From an uncultured Chromatiaceae bacterium (GTDB lineage Bacteria; Pseudomonadota; Gammaproteobacteria; Enterobacterales; Alteromonadaceae): a stretch of 13,205 nucleotides of DNA. Below, in pieces: positions 5,954-13,205 of this stretch. Both the position numbers and the translations under genes were made by a program. The stretch is taken from the NCBI GenBank assembly GCA_946481195.1, contig CAMLNG010000047.1, positions 1-13,205 on the forward strand. Reading direction: 5' to 3'. Within the stretch, counting starts at the first letter, position 1, and every line of letters begins with the position of its first letter. Below the pieces are notes generated by a model, which did not search any database, was not told the DNA's origin, and was given only the letters and a program-made list of their open reading frames with translations.

Positions 5954-7996
5954 TTGAACCCATTGTTATCGCTGTTTGGTTTAAGTGTGTTCCTTTGCAG
6001 TCTGGTGCTGTCCGTGGCGATAGCGGACCCGCTGGATACTGAGCTGGACAATTATCTGCAATTAACCAATGAACAACCGGCGCAGGCATCAGCTTTTATC
6101 CGCAATCTGGAACCTAAGCAGACCCCCTCCACTGCGGCCATCACCCGCGCCCGGCTCTGGTCTTATCTTGGCAGCGACTATCGGGAACAGCAGGATTTTA
6201 GCAAAGCGCAGCACTACATTGATCTGAGTCTGGACTTGGCAGAACAAAGCCAGAGCGAAGATATCCGTACTGAAGCGCTGACCGACCAGCTGGCGTTATA
6301 CCGGGCACAAAATCAGCCAGGCAAAGCCCGCGCGCTGGTGCCACAACTGCAGGAAGCCTTAAACGGCGCCAATCTGGAACGTATTCGTTACTACGCGGCG
6401 AATACGCTCGGGAGTTTTTTGCAGGCTGAAGACCGTTATGACGACGCGCTGCAAGCCTATTATCAGGCTTTTCATGCGATTGAGAATTCAAGCCACCCAC
6501 GCACCGCGGTCAGAAAGATCTATCTGCAGGGTGCAATTGCCGGTCTGAATACTGTGCTGGCACAGTATCAAAAAGCCGATGACTTGCTGCAGACTGCAAT
6601 TAAACAAGCGCAATCCGACGCAACACTGAATTTTATGCTGCCGGATTTATTCCTGCAGTTAGGCGTGAATTTTGCCTCCCAACAGCAATTTAAAGCCGCA
6701 GAACAAGCCAACCAACAAGGTCTGCAATGGGCGCGTAAACTCAATAACACTTTATCCAGCGCGACACTGCTGAATAACATCGGCGATTTACGCCTCAAGC
6801 AAGGCCAATATGCGCAAGCGGTGCCGCTGTTTACCGAAGCCAGACAACTGGCCGAGCAACTGCATTTTTCGGCGATGGTGCTGACCGCAGATTTTAATCT
6901 GGGTTATATCAAAGTCTTGCAGGGCAAACATCAGGAAGGCCTGGCGCAGATGGCCGCCATGGTGGAAAAAGCGCGTGAACTGCAACTGCCTGACACTGAT
7001 TTGTTGAGTTATGTCGGCGAGCTGGCTGACGCCTACGGTTTTGCTAAAGCTCATGCGGACGAAGCCCGTCTGCTGCGCGAGTATAATGTGCTGAGCCAGA
7101 ACATTTTTAAAACTGATCGCGATCAGGAAATCAGTGCCCTGCAGGAAGCTTTTTCTGCCAAAGAAAAAGCGAAACAAATAGAAAGTTTGGAACAGCAAAA
7201 CAAACTCAGCACCGCAGAACTGGCGCAAAAACAACTGCAGCAACGGGTGATGTTATTGTTCGGTCTGGTCGTGCTGTTAGCCACAGCACTGTTGTACTTG
7301 CTGTACCGCAAAGTTCGCAATGCCAATCAGCAACTGCGTCAGGCCAACGATCAGCTGGCTTATAACTCGTTGCACGACCCACTGACCGGCTTACTGAACC
7401 GGCGTTCGTTACACGAATTTATGCAAAAACGCACTGAACAGGGTGAGCGCCGGCAGTTACCAACAGCCAGCACTGACGGCTTTATCCTGCTGGACATTGA
7501 TTACTTCAAACACATCAATGACCATCATGGCCACGCCGCCGGTGATGCGGTGTTAATCGAAATAGGCCAGCGGCTGAAACAACTCACCCGACAAGGCGAT
7601 ATGGTGCTGCGTTGGGGCGGCGAAGAGTTTTTAATAGTACTGCGCAATCTGAATCAGACTGCCCTGACCAATTTCACCAACCGGGCCTTACAGGTCATCG
7701 GCAGTACGCCGGTGCCCTATCAAAACAGCAGTATTCCGGTCACGGCATCAGCCGGTTTTTTGACCTTGCCATTTGCCGCTGTTGACGAAACCCAGCTGAA
7801 CTGGGAAAAAGCGCTGAAACTGGCTGATATGGCGTTGTATATGGGTAAAGTGCACGGCCGTAACCGCGGTTATGGTCTGGTGGCGCTGCACCGGCCTTAT
7901 GATGAATTAAAAACTCAGCTGGAAACCGATCTGAGTTTGCCGATTGAACAAGGTCATCTGGAAATCACCCTGGTACTAGGCCCGCCGCAAAATTAA
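5954..7996 (+). CDS. Diguanylate cyclase with periplasmic TPR sensor domain (GGDEF)
   Basis: This 680-aa membrane protein is predicted to make cyclic di-GMP from two GTP. It has a signal peptide (residues 1-24, ending SVAIA), TPR-like helical repeats over about 55-375 (for example GDLRLKQGQYAQAVPLFTEA), a coiled coil at about 392-430, one transmembrane helix at about 432-453, and a cytoplasmic GGDEF domain at about 473-640. The domain is intact: DPLTGLLNRR, DIDYFKHINDHHGH (Asp514 as likely metal ligand), GGEEF at 555-559, and an RxxD inhibitory site (RQGD, 546-549) exactly five residues before it. So both activity and product feedback inhibition are expected. A tail of about 40 residues follows the domain. 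The start is TTG 5954, supported by GAGGAG at 5943-5948 and by the signal peptide; no upstream ATG fits. The periplasmic TPR presumably senses a protein or envelope signal, which is an inference. Confidence 0.93.
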   Translation: MNPLLSLFGLSVFLCSLVLSVAIADPLDTELDNYLQLTNEQPAQASAFIRNLEPKQTPSTAAITRARLWSYLGSDYREQQDFSKAQHYIDLSLDLAEQSQSEDIRTEALTDQLALYRAQNQPGKARALVPQLQEALNGANLERIRYYAANTLGSFLQAEDRYDDALQAYYQAFHAIENSSHPRTAVRKIYLQGAIAGLNTVLAQYQKADDLLQTAIKQAQSDATLNFMLPDLFLQLGVNFASQQQFKAAEQANQQGLQWARKLNNTLSSATLLNNIGDLRLKQGQYAQAVPLFTEARQLAEQLHFSAMVLTADFNLGYIKVLQGKHQEGLAQMAAMVEKARELQLPDTDLLSYVGELADAYGFAKAHADEARLLREYNVLSQNIFKTDRDQEISALQEAFSAKEKAKQIESLEQQNKLSTAELAQKQLQQRVMLLFGLVVLLATALLYLLYRKVRNANQQLRQANDQLAYNSLHDPLTGLLNRRSLHEFMQKRTEQGERRQLPTASTDGFILLDIDYFKHINDHHGHAAGDAVLIEIGQRLKQLTRQGDMVLRWGGEEFLIVLRNLNQTALTNFTNRALQVIGSTPVPYQNSSIPVTASAGFLTLPFAAVDETQLNWEKALKLADMALYMGKVHGRNRGYGLVALHRPYDELKTQLETDLSLPIEQGHLEITLVLGPPQN

Positions 7997-8014
7997 ACCT
8001 GCCACAAAACTGGG

Positions 8015-8782
8015 TTACAGTGGGTTCAGCTCACATGGCGGCGGAGCTGCCGCCGTTGCATTGCCAAAATAGCGCTCCTGCAACAGGCTATAAGCGGCGG
8101 AACGCTGCACTTGCTGCAAAGCCTGATTAAAAGCGTTAGCCAGTTCCCTGCTTCGAAACGCCGCACGATAAAAAGTCGGCGCAAACAGTGGATGAATTTG
8201 TACCTGACCGGCCTGCTCTGCCTTGGTGTGGTAATAAAAAAAGATGTTCATATCCATCACCACCACCTGCACCCGCTGCTTCTGCAACATCTCGACCTGT
8301 GTACGCTGATCCACGGTCTCGCGGTAACTCGGAGAGGTCAGCGCTATACGCTGATAAGCCTCAGGCAACACCTGCACCGCATTCTGAAACGCCAGAATGG
8401 AGAACGGCGCTAAATCAGCCACATCATTTAAGCTGATCTGATTCGTTGCCAGCGTGACCGCAACATTTTGATAGCGGATATATGGGCAGCTGTAGAAAAT
8501 TTTCGGTTGGTCTGCAGCCTTTTTTTGCAAAGTCGCAATATCACCAATGCCCTGCTGCAGCAAAGTGAAGATGCGTTTATTCGGTACATAAGTAAATTCA
8601 GCCGGTAGTTGCATCACTCTGGCAATTTCACGCAGCAGCTCAATTTCAAAGCCATCCGAACTGTCCACCTGGATATATGGCGGTTTGTTCATCCCCACTA
8701 AAACCTGCAACGGTTTATCCGCCAGTGCCGCACCAGCCCAAATGCCTGCACATAACCACAGTCCCGCAACGAACAGACGCAT
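8015..8782 (-). CDS. Periplasmic substrate-binding protein (solute-binding family 3-like), orphan
   Basis: This 255-aa protein is an exported solute-binding protein of the type II periplasmic binding fold (family 3, HisJ/GlnH-like). It has a signal peptide (MRLFVAGLWLCAGIWAGAALA), then PLQVLVGMNKPPYIQ and GFEIELLREIARVM, the typical first strand and helix of the family, and ends near the LLQERYFG helix. The open frame extends 28 codons further upstream to 8866. I choose ATG 8782 because AAGG lies 6 nt before it and the signal peptide starts cleanly there; the alternative ATG 8809 has no ribosome-binding site. No ABC permease or ATPase gene is adjacent, so it may work with a remote transporter or as a sensory protein. 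The ligand cannot be deduced. It is divergent from the Tsx-like channel and convergent with the diguanylate cyclase (18-nt gap). Confidence 0.85.
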   Translation of the reverse strand: MRLFVAGLWLCAGIWAGAALADKPLQVLVGMNKPPYIQVDSSDGFEIELLREIARVMQLPAEFTYVPNKRIFTLLQQGIGDIATLQKKAADQPKIFYSCPYIRYQNVAVTLATNQISLNDVADLAPFSILAFQNAVQVLPEAYQRIALTSPSYRETVDQRTQVEMLQKQRVQVVVMDMNIFFYYHTKAEQAGQVQIHPLFAPTFYRAAFRSRELANAFNQALQQVQRSAAYSLLQERYFGNATAAAPPPCELNPL

Positions 8783-8888
8783 GGCAAACCTTATTTTTGT
8801 AGCGGTCATGACTGAAGCATAGCGGAGCAGATGGCGCACACAACTATGCTGACTATACTGCTGCAATCAGGCTGTAGCGGAGCTTCTT
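8783..8888. promoter_or_regulatory. Divergent promoter region between the solute-binding protein and the Tsx-like channel
   Basis: This 106-bp region holds a -10-like TATACT (8854-8859) pointing toward the channel gene. It also holds a tandem imperfect 9-bp repeat, ACTATGCTG (8843-8851) and ACTATACTG (8852-8860), and a 9-mer TAGCGGAGC at 8820-8828 that recurs at 8875-8883. The second copy includes the ribosome-binding site (GGAG, 8879-8882) of the channel gene. No clear -35 box was found. Confidence 0.4.
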
Positions 8889-9635
8889 ATGAACTTAGGT
8901 CGTTTTTGGTGTCGAATTCCCGCTTTATTCCTTTTTGTTGCAGTCACCAAATCGCAGCCCTTAAGCGCTGAAGTGTTATGGCAGGATTTTCGCCTGACTT
9001 ATTTAAACGGCAGCCATTACCGGTTGGGTGACCCGAACCGGCAGGTGCTGACCATTGAGCATGCTGCAGCCACCAGCTGGGGTGATAGCTTTTTCTTTCT
9101 CGACCATATGAAGTTCGCCAATGGTCAACACACAAACTACGCAGAATTACAGCCACGCTTTAGCCTCGGTAAAAACGGCTGGCAACTTGAACCCGACGGT
9201 TTGATTAAAGATGTTTTACTTGCAAGCCACATCGAAATGTCGTCGCAGCGCACTAATTTGCTTTACGGTATTGGCCTGGATTTGGCTGTTCCCGGTATGA
9301 AGTTCACTCAACTGAATTTTTACCGGCGCAACAATGAACAAATCGCCGACAACTGGCAGGCAACTTTGGCCTGGGGCGCGCCGTTTCAGCTGGCCGGTCA
9401 ACCGTTTTTATATGATGGTTTTATCGACTGGGCCAGTGGCAGCGTCGATCAACACGCCAATTTTAACTGGACCTCGCAATTCAAATGGCTGGCAAGTTCA
9501 CTCTGGCAAGGTAAAAGCCAGGTTTGGTTCGGCGTGGAGTACGTCTGGTGGCGACATAAGTTTGGGGTCATTGACAGCCCGCAGCTGCGCAGTCACGAAA
9601 ACAATGTCAACTTGTTGCTGAAGTGGCATTTTTAA
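8889..9635 (+). CDS. Tsx/OmpK-like outer-membrane channel protein
   Basis: This 248-aa protein looks like an outer-membrane beta barrel of the nucleoside-specific channel (Tsx/OmpK) superfamily, close to proteins also labelled DUF5020. It has a signal peptide ending about residue 27 (PLSA), then alternating beta-strand patterns: FRLTYLNGSHYRLGDP, LTIEHAAATSWGDSFFFLDH and YAELQPRFSLGK. A run of aromatic-rich strands ends in the C-terminal Phe (LLKWHF) used for barrel assembly. Length and strand pattern suit a 12-stranded barrel. ATG 8889 has GGAG at 8879-8882 with 6-nt spacing. The substrate is not known from sequence; nucleosides are the family precedent. It is divergent from a periplasmic solute-binding protein gene, an arrangement compatible with joint uptake. 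An alternative is an unrelated small barrel of unknown function. Confidence 0.75.
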   Translation: MNLGRFWCRIPALFLFVAVTKSQPLSAEVLWQDFRLTYLNGSHYRLGDPNRQVLTIEHAAATSWGDSFFFLDHMKFANGQHTNYAELQPRFSLGKNGWQLEPDGLIKDVLLASHIEMSSQRTNLLYGIGLDLAVPGMKFTQLNFYRRNNEQIADNWQATLAWGAPFQLAGQPFLYDGFIDWASGSVDQHANFNWTSQFKWLASSLWQGKSQVWFGVEYVWWRHKFGVIDSPQLRSHENNVNLLLKWHF

Positions 9636-9649
9636 CCCGTCGCCAACAC

Positions 9650-9674
9650 AAAAACGCCGGGTGTTCCCCGGCGT
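9650..9674 (-). terminator. Rho-independent terminator of the kbl-tdh operon, possibly bidirectional
   Basis: An 8-bp stem, ACGCCGGG (9654-9661) with CCCGGCGT (9667-9674), encloses a 5-nt loop. Reading the minus strand, the stem is followed directly by a TTTTTGTG-type tail, so it terminates tdh 24 nt after its stop. It also lies 19 bp past the plus-strand channel gene and may stop that transcript too, though the plus-side T content is poor. Confidence 0.88.
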
Positions 9675-9697
9675 ATTCAGTTGGGTTCGTGCCAGGA

Positions 9698-10723
9698 TTA
9701 TTCCCAGTTCAGCACCACTTTACCGCTCTGGCCTGAGCACATAATGTCAAAGCCCTGCTGGAACTCAGCGACCGGCATTTCGTGCGTGACAATTGGTGTT
9801 AAATCCAGACCGGATTGGATCAGGCTCGCCATTTTGTACCAGGTTTCGAACATCTCGCGGCCATAAATGCCTTTAATCACCAGGCCTTTAAAAATCACTT
9901 TGTTCCAGTCCACCGCCATATCAGACGGTGGAATACCTAACATCGCAATTTTGCCACCGTGGTTGATGGTGTCGAGCATTGAGCGGAATGCCGACGGCAC
10001 ACCGGACATTTCTAAACCGACATCAAACCCTTCGGTCATGCCCAATTCGGCCATGACATCCGTCAGATTTTGTTTGCTGACATCGACGGCGCGGGTCGCG
10101 CCCATTTTCATGGCGAGCTCGAGCCGGAATGGATTGACATCGGTGATGACAATATGGCGGGCGCCGACATGGCGCGCTACAGCGACCGCCATAATACCAA
10201 TAGGGCCGGCGCCGGTGATCAGCACGTCTTCACCAACTAAATCAAACGACAAAGTGGTATGCACGGCATTGCCGAACGGGTCAAAAATAGCGGCGATGTT
10301 GTCCGGAATATTGTCCGGGATTTTAAAAGCGTTAAAGGCCGGGATCACCAGATACTCGGCAAAAGAACCCTGGCGGTTCACGCCAACACCAATGGTATTG
10401 CGGCACAAATGCACCCGACCGGCGCGGCAGTTACGGCAATGACCGCAGACTAAATGGCCTTCACCGGACACGCGGTCACCCACAGAAAAACCACGCACTT
10501 CCGAGCCCATGCCCACCACAACACCTACATATTCATGGCCTACCACCATGCCATGCGGAATGGTTTTTTGCGCCCAGTCGTCCCATTTGTAGATATGCAC
10601 ATCAGTGCCACAAATGGCCGTCTTTTTAATTTTGATTAAAACGTCGTTTGGCCCGACTTCCGGCATCGGCACTTCGGTTTGCCAAATACCCGGTTCTGCT
10701 TTTAATTTCGCTAATGCTTTCAT
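9698..10723 (-). CDS. tdh: L-threonine 3-dehydrogenase
   Basis: This enzyme oxidises L-threonine with NAD+ to 2-amino-3-ketobutyrate in the cytoplasm, the first step of threonine conversion to glycine. The product is 341 aa, the same length as E. coli Tdh, and belongs to the zinc-dependent medium-chain dehydrogenases. Catalytic zinc ligand candidates are Cys38 (AICGTDVH) and His63 (GHEYVG). The structural zinc site is Cys93, Cys96, Cys99 and Cys107 ([15 protein letters not shown]). The NAD-binding Rossmann motif is [11 protein letters not shown]. All expected residues are present. ATG 10723 is preceded by TAAGGT (10735-10730 on the minus strand), and this ribosome-binding site overlaps the kbl stop codon with 6-nt spacing, which indicates translational coupling. 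It is the second gene of kbl-tdh. Confidence 0.98.
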   Translation of the reverse strand: MKALAKLKAEPGIWQTEVPMPEVGPNDVLIKIKKTAICGTDVHIYKWDDWAQKTIPHGMVVGHEYVGVVVGMGSEVRGFSVGDRVSGEGHLVCGHCRNCRAGRVHLCRNTIGVGVNRQGSFAEYLVIPAFNAFKIPDNIPDNIAAIFDPFGNAVHTTLSFDLVGEDVLITGAGPIGIMAVAVARHVGARHIVITDVNPFRLELAMKMGATRAVDVSKQNLTDVMAELGMTEGFDVGLEMSGVPSAFRSMLDTINHGGKIAMLGIPPSDMAVDWNKVIFKGLVIKGIYGREMFETWYKMASLIQSGLDLTPIVTHEMPVAEFQQGFDIMCSGQSGKVVLNWE

Positions 10724-10732
10724 GTTGCTACC

Positions 10733-11929
10733 TTAAGAAATCACGCCCATGTCTTTACCGGTACGGATAAAAGCGGCAATGGCTTTATCCAGCTGCGCTT
10801 TGCTGTGTGCCGCCGAGATTTGCGTGCGAATGCGCGCCTGACCTTTTGGCACCACCGGGAACGAGAAGCCGACCACATACACGCCTTGCTCCAGCATGCG
10901 GCGGGCAAATTCACCGGCAACTTTGGCATCGCCCAGCATCACCGGAATAATCGCATGGTCTTTACCAGCCAGGGTAAAACCTGCTGCCGTCATCTGCTCG
11001 CGGAAATAGGCCGCGTTATCCCAGAGTTTAGCTCTGAGCGCGTCACCTTGCGCCAGCATGTCGAGCACTTTAATCGACGCAGTGACAATAGAAGGCGCCA
11101 GACTGTTCGAGAACAAATACGGCCGTGAGCGCTGTCTGAGCCACTCGATGATTTCTTTTTTGCCTGAGGTGTAACCACCGGAGGCGCCACCTAAAGCTTT
11201 GCCCAAAGTGCCGGTGATGATATCGACGCGGTCTAACACATCGCAGTATTCATGAGTACCGCGGCCGTTTTTACCGACAAAACCCACAGCATGGCTGTCA
11301 TCGACCATCACTAAGGCATTGTATTTGTCAGCTAAATCGCAAATGGATTTGAGGTCGGCAATGACGCCGTCCATCGAAAACACACCGTCGGTGGCAATCA
11401 GTTTAAAACGCGCGCCATCAGCATCGGCTTGTTTTAATTGCGCTTCTAATTCGGCCATATCGTTATTGGCATAGCGATACCGTTTGGCTTTACACAGCCG
11501 CACCCCATCGATAATCGAGGCATGATTCAGTGCATCGGAAATGACCGCATCTTCGGCGCCTAAAATGGTTTCAAACAAACCGCCGTTAGCATCAAAGCAG
11601 CTCGAATACAAAATGGTATCTTCAGTGCCTAAAAACGCACTGATACGCGCTTCTAAGGTTTTGTGAATATCCTGAGTACCGCAAATAAACCGCACTGAGG
11701 CGACGCCAAAACCGTGGCTGTCGAGGCCCTGCTGCGCGGCAGCAATCAGTTCTGGGGAGTTAGCCAGGCCTAAGTAGTTGTTGGCGCAAAAGTTTAAAAC
11801 CTGCTCGCCGTTGACGGTCACGTCTGAAAATTGCTGCGACGTGATGATCCGCTCGCCTTTGTACAGGCCTTCGGCTTTCACGTCATCGATTTGGTGCTGG
11901 ATATGGCTGAGGAACGCGGAATTGCGCAT
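10733..11929 (-). CDS. kbl: Glycine C-acetyltransferase (2-amino-3-ketobutyrate CoA ligase)
   Basis: This pyridoxal-phosphate enzyme cleaves 2-amino-3-ketobutyrate with CoA into glycine and acetyl-CoA, taking the unstable product of Tdh. It is 398 aa, the normal family length, in the alpha-oxoamine synthase group. The PLP-binding lysine is Lys244 in [15 protein letters not shown]. Asp210 and His213 in VDDSHAVGF are the usual cofactor contacts, and [11 protein letters not shown] near residue 46 is the family's N-terminal signature. ATG 11929 has a perfect AGGAGG (11939-11934, minus strand) 4 nt upstream. It is the first gene of the kbl-tdh operon, with a 9-nt gap to tdh. In E. coli the tdh operon is under Lrp control; here the upstream region carries an inverted repeat that may be an operator of another kind. 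Confidence 0.98.
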   Translation of the reverse strand: MRNSAFLSHIQHQIDDVKAEGLYKGERIITSQQFSDVTVNGEQVLNFCANNYLGLANSPELIAAAQQGLDSHGFGVASVRFICGTQDIHKTLEARISAFLGTEDTILYSSCFDANGGLFETILGAEDAVISDALNHASIIDGVRLCKAKRYRYANNDMAELEAQLKQADADGARFKLIATDGVFSMDGVIADLKSICDLADKYNALVMVDDSHAVGFVGKNGRGTHEYCDVLDRVDIITGTLGKALGGASGGYTSGKKEIIEWLRQRSRPYLFSNSLAPSIVTASIKVLDMLAQGDALRAKLWDNAAYFREQMTAAGFTLAGKDHAIIPVMLGDAKVAGEFARRMLEQGVYVVGFSFPVVPKGQARIRTQISAAHSKAQLDKAIAAFIRTGKDMGVIS

Positions 11930-11951
11930 AAAGCCTCCTGTTGGGACATTG

Positions 11952-11980
11952 GTTATATATTATTATCGAAAGCATTCGAA
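11952..11980 (-). promoter_or_regulatory. Predicted kbl-tdh promoter
   Basis: On the minus strand, a -35-like TTCGAA (11980-11975) and a -10-like TATAAC (11957-11952) are separated by exactly 17 bp. A start near 11945 would give a leader of about 15 nt with AGGAGG just inside it. The region is strongly AT-rich compared with its surroundings. The -35 match is only 4 of 6, so this is a reasonable but unproven assignment. Confidence 0.5.
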
Positions 11981-12001
11981 ATCATCATTTATTTTCGATA
12001 A
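11963..12001. repeat. Inverted repeat over the kbl promoter, candidate operator
   Basis: TTATCGAAA (11963-11971) and TTTCGATAA (11993-12001) form a perfect 9-bp inverted repeat with a 21-bp spacer. The palindrome TTCGAA (11975-11980) lies between them, so three TCGAA/TTCGA-like elements occur within 39 bp. One arm falls in the predicted -35/-10 spacer and the other just upstream of the -35, good positions for a dimeric regulator. I cannot assign the regulator. Confidence 0.5.
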
Positions 12002-12190
12002 ATAAAGAATCGCTGCTTCATTAGAATTTGGCGGTGATTGTACCGCAAACATCGGGCTGTAGCAGTGTATTTGCGGCTGGTCGGTGCACAACAGGAACAG
12101 TTCAGGTGGAAGGTGGAATTTGGCAGTCTGTAAAAACAACAAAGGCCGCAATGGCGGCCTTTATTTGGTTAAGTTCAGTTCAAACCAAAC
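11981..12190. other. Intergenic stretch between kbl promoter and lpd
   Basis: Apart from the upstream arm of the kbl inverted repeat and the lpd terminator, the roughly 125 bases at about 12005-12130 hold nothing I can assign. Short open frames here have no ribosome-binding site and no recognisable product. Confidence 0.5.
12130..12162 (-). terminator. Rho-independent terminator of the lpd transcript
   Basis: A 9-bp perfect stem, AAAGGCCGC (12141-12149) with GCGGCCTTT (12154-12162), has an AATG loop. On the minus strand it is followed by a T-rich tail (GTTGTTTTTA). It starts 28 nt after the lpd stop codon and separates lpd from the downstream kbl-tdh operon. Confidence 0.92.
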
Positions 12191-13205
12191 TTATTTCTTT
12201 TTCGCTTTTGGATTTGGCAGGTCAGTGATTGAACCTTCGTAAATCTCAGCCGCCAGGCCAATCGACTCGTTCAGCGTTGGGTGGGCATGGATAGTCAGCG
12301 CGATATCTTCGGCATCTGCACCCATTTCAACCGCTAAGCAGATCTCACCCAGCATTTCACCGGCATTGATACCGACAATAGCGCCACCCAGGATGCGGTG
12401 TGATTCTTTGTCGAAAATCAGTTTGGTGAAGCCTTCAGTACGGGCTGATGCGATAGCGCGGCCAGAAGCTGCCCATGGGAAAGTTGCAGTTTCTACTGCG
12501 ATGCCTTTTTCTTTGGCTTCTTTTTCAGTGATACCTACCCAGGCCATCTCCGGATCCGTGTAAGCCACAGAAGGAATGCAACGTGGGTCGAAGAAGTGTT
12601 TCATACCAGAGATGACTTCAGCAGCAACGTGGCCTTCGTGCACCGCTTTGTGCGCCAGCATTGGCTGACCAATCACGTCGCCAATGGCGAAAATATGTGG
12701 CACGTTGGTGCGCAGCTGTTTGTCGACGTTAATGAAACCACGCTCGTCAACGTTCACGCCGGCTTTAGCCGCATCTAACAGGTTGCCGTTTGGACGACGA
12801 CCCACTGCAACCAGAATTTTGTCGTAACGCACTGGTGAAGCCGGGGCATTTTTGCCTTCAAACGTGACGTACAGGCCGTCCGCTTTGGCTTCAACTGCAG
12901 TCACTTTGGTCGACAGCATCAGCGTGTAATTGTCTTTGTTGTACTTGGTATAGGCTTTCACCAGGTCAGCATCTGCTGCCGGAACCAGCTGGTCAGCAAA
13001 TTCAACCACAGACACTTTGGAACCTAAAGCACGGTATACAGTACCCATTTCCAGGCCGATGATACCGCCGCCTAATACCAGCATTTCGCCTGGGATATCT
13101 TTGAGTTCCAGTGCGCCGGTTGAATCAATGACACGTGGGTCATCTTTTGGAATAAATGGCAGAGCTACTGGCTCAGAACCAGCGGCGATGATGGCGCTGT
13201 CAAAA
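12191..13205 (-). CDS. lpdA: Dihydrolipoyl dehydrogenase, C-terminal part (5' end outside window)
   Basis: This FAD flavoprotein (E3) reoxidises dihydrolipoyl groups of pyruvate and 2-oxoglutarate dehydrogenases and of the glycine cleavage H protein, passing electrons to NAD+. The frame stays open to the window edge: an internal ATG at 13084 is not the start, because upstream codons read FDSAIIAAGSEPVALPFIP and continue into MLVLGGGIIGLEMG, as in E. coli Lpd. About 337 codons of an expected roughly 475 are present. Visible are the NAD-binding GGGIIGLEMG motif, the second FAD contact NVPHIFAIGDVIGQPMLAHK, and the dimer-interface catalytic HAHPTLNE (His-Glu pair). The C-terminus, DLPNPKAKKK, is like the E. 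coli protein. The FAD-binding N-terminus and redox disulfide lie outside. It is probably the last gene of an aceEF-lpd operon, inferred from the terminator behind it and the family's usual context. Confidence 0.97.
   Translation of the reverse strand, partial: FDSAIIAAGSEPVALPFIPKDDPRVIDSTGALELKDIPGEMLVLGGGIIGLEMGTVYRALGSKVSVVEFADQLVPAADADLVKAYTKYNKDNYTLMLSTKVTAVEAKADGLYVTFEGKNAPASPVRYDKILVAVGRRPNGNLLDAAKAGVNVDERGFINVDKQLRTNVPHIFAIGDVIGQPMLAHKAVHEGHVAAEVISGMKHFFDPRCIPSVAYTDPEMAWVGITEKEAKEKGIAVETATFPWAASGRAIASARTEGFTKLIFDKESHRILGGAIVGINAGEMLGEICLAVEMGADAEDIALTIHAHPTLNESIGLAAEIYEGSITDLPNPKAKKK

Noticed and set aside
6788..7243. 151-codon minus-strand open frame inside the TPR-GGDEF gene
   Set aside because: It is antisense to a continuous TPR and coiled-coil coding region, with no independent support.
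8037..8054. GGCGGC/GCCGCC hairpin as a terminator for the cyclase transcript
   Set aside because: It lies within the coding end of the solute-binding protein and has no T tract on the plus strand.
8783..8866. Longer start for the solute-binding protein at 8866
   Set aside because: The 28 extra residues would precede and bury a clean signal peptide. ATG 8782 has its own ribosome-binding site.
9867..10442. 191-codon open frame on the plus strand inside tdh
   Set aside because: It is antisense to a full, well-conserved tdh with all zinc ligands, has no ribosome-binding site and no recognisable protein features.
12191..13084. Dihydrolipoyl dehydrogenase read as a complete 297-aa protein starting at 13084
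   Set aside because: The frame continues upstream to the window edge with clear Lpd sequence, so the ATG is internal and the gene is cut by the window.

Overview
The window reads as ordinary chromosome of an aquatic gammaproteobacterium. The kbl-tdh threonine-degradation pair, an E. coli-like dihydrolipoyl dehydrogenase C-terminus, a DUF2789 protein, a TPR-GGDEF diguanylate cyclase and a Tsx/OmpK-like porin together fit the Alteromonadales-type lineages (for example the Rheinheimera/Alishewanella group). That placement is an inference from gene content and protein style, not from a database search. There are no tRNAs, rRNAs, CRISPR arrays, insertion sequences or phage genes, and no stretch over 300 bases lacks a gene.

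Layout. Positions 1-1617 (+) hold the 3' part of a glycoside hydrolase family 31 gene whose end carries F5/8-type and NPCBM carbohydrate-binding modules; it is closed by a clear terminator. Next is a secreted M17 leucyl aminopeptidase (1767-3266, +) with a 14-bp-stem terminator. It is followed by a small membrane-anchored PepSY protein (3371-4099, +) and a 75-aa DUF2789 protein (4186-4413, +). An uncharacterised 436-aa membrane-anchored protein (4422-5732, -) converges on DUF2789 with an 8-bp gap. It is divergent from a periplasmic-TPR/transmembrane/GGDEF diguanylate cyclase (5954-7996, +) that uses a TTG start. A periplasmic family-3 solute-binding protein (8015-8782, -) converges on the cyclase and is divergent from a Tsx/OmpK-like outer-membrane channel (8889-9635, +). 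The right end is all minus strand: dihydrolipoyl dehydrogenase (3' part, 12191-13205), its terminator, then the kbl-tdh operon (11929 down to 9698) with its own terminator at 9650-9674.

How the genes fit together. Tdh and Kbl convert threonine to glycine and acetyl-CoA. Lpd serves the 2-oxoacid dehydrogenases and the glycine cleavage system, so the right end is central amino-acid and acetyl-CoA metabolism. The left part is mostly envelope and periplasm: polysaccharide hydrolase, secreted peptidase, PepSY protein, solute-binding protein and outer-membrane channel. This fits a bacterium scavenging polymers and peptides. The diguanylate cyclase has intact GGEEF and RxxD motifs and probably senses something through its periplasmic TPR domain.

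I see no clear new system. The items most worth a second look are the inverted repeat over the predicted kbl promoter, the secreted aminopeptidase with a Ser in its signature motif, the unknown 436-aa protein, and the orphan solute-binding protein/Tsx-like divergent pair.
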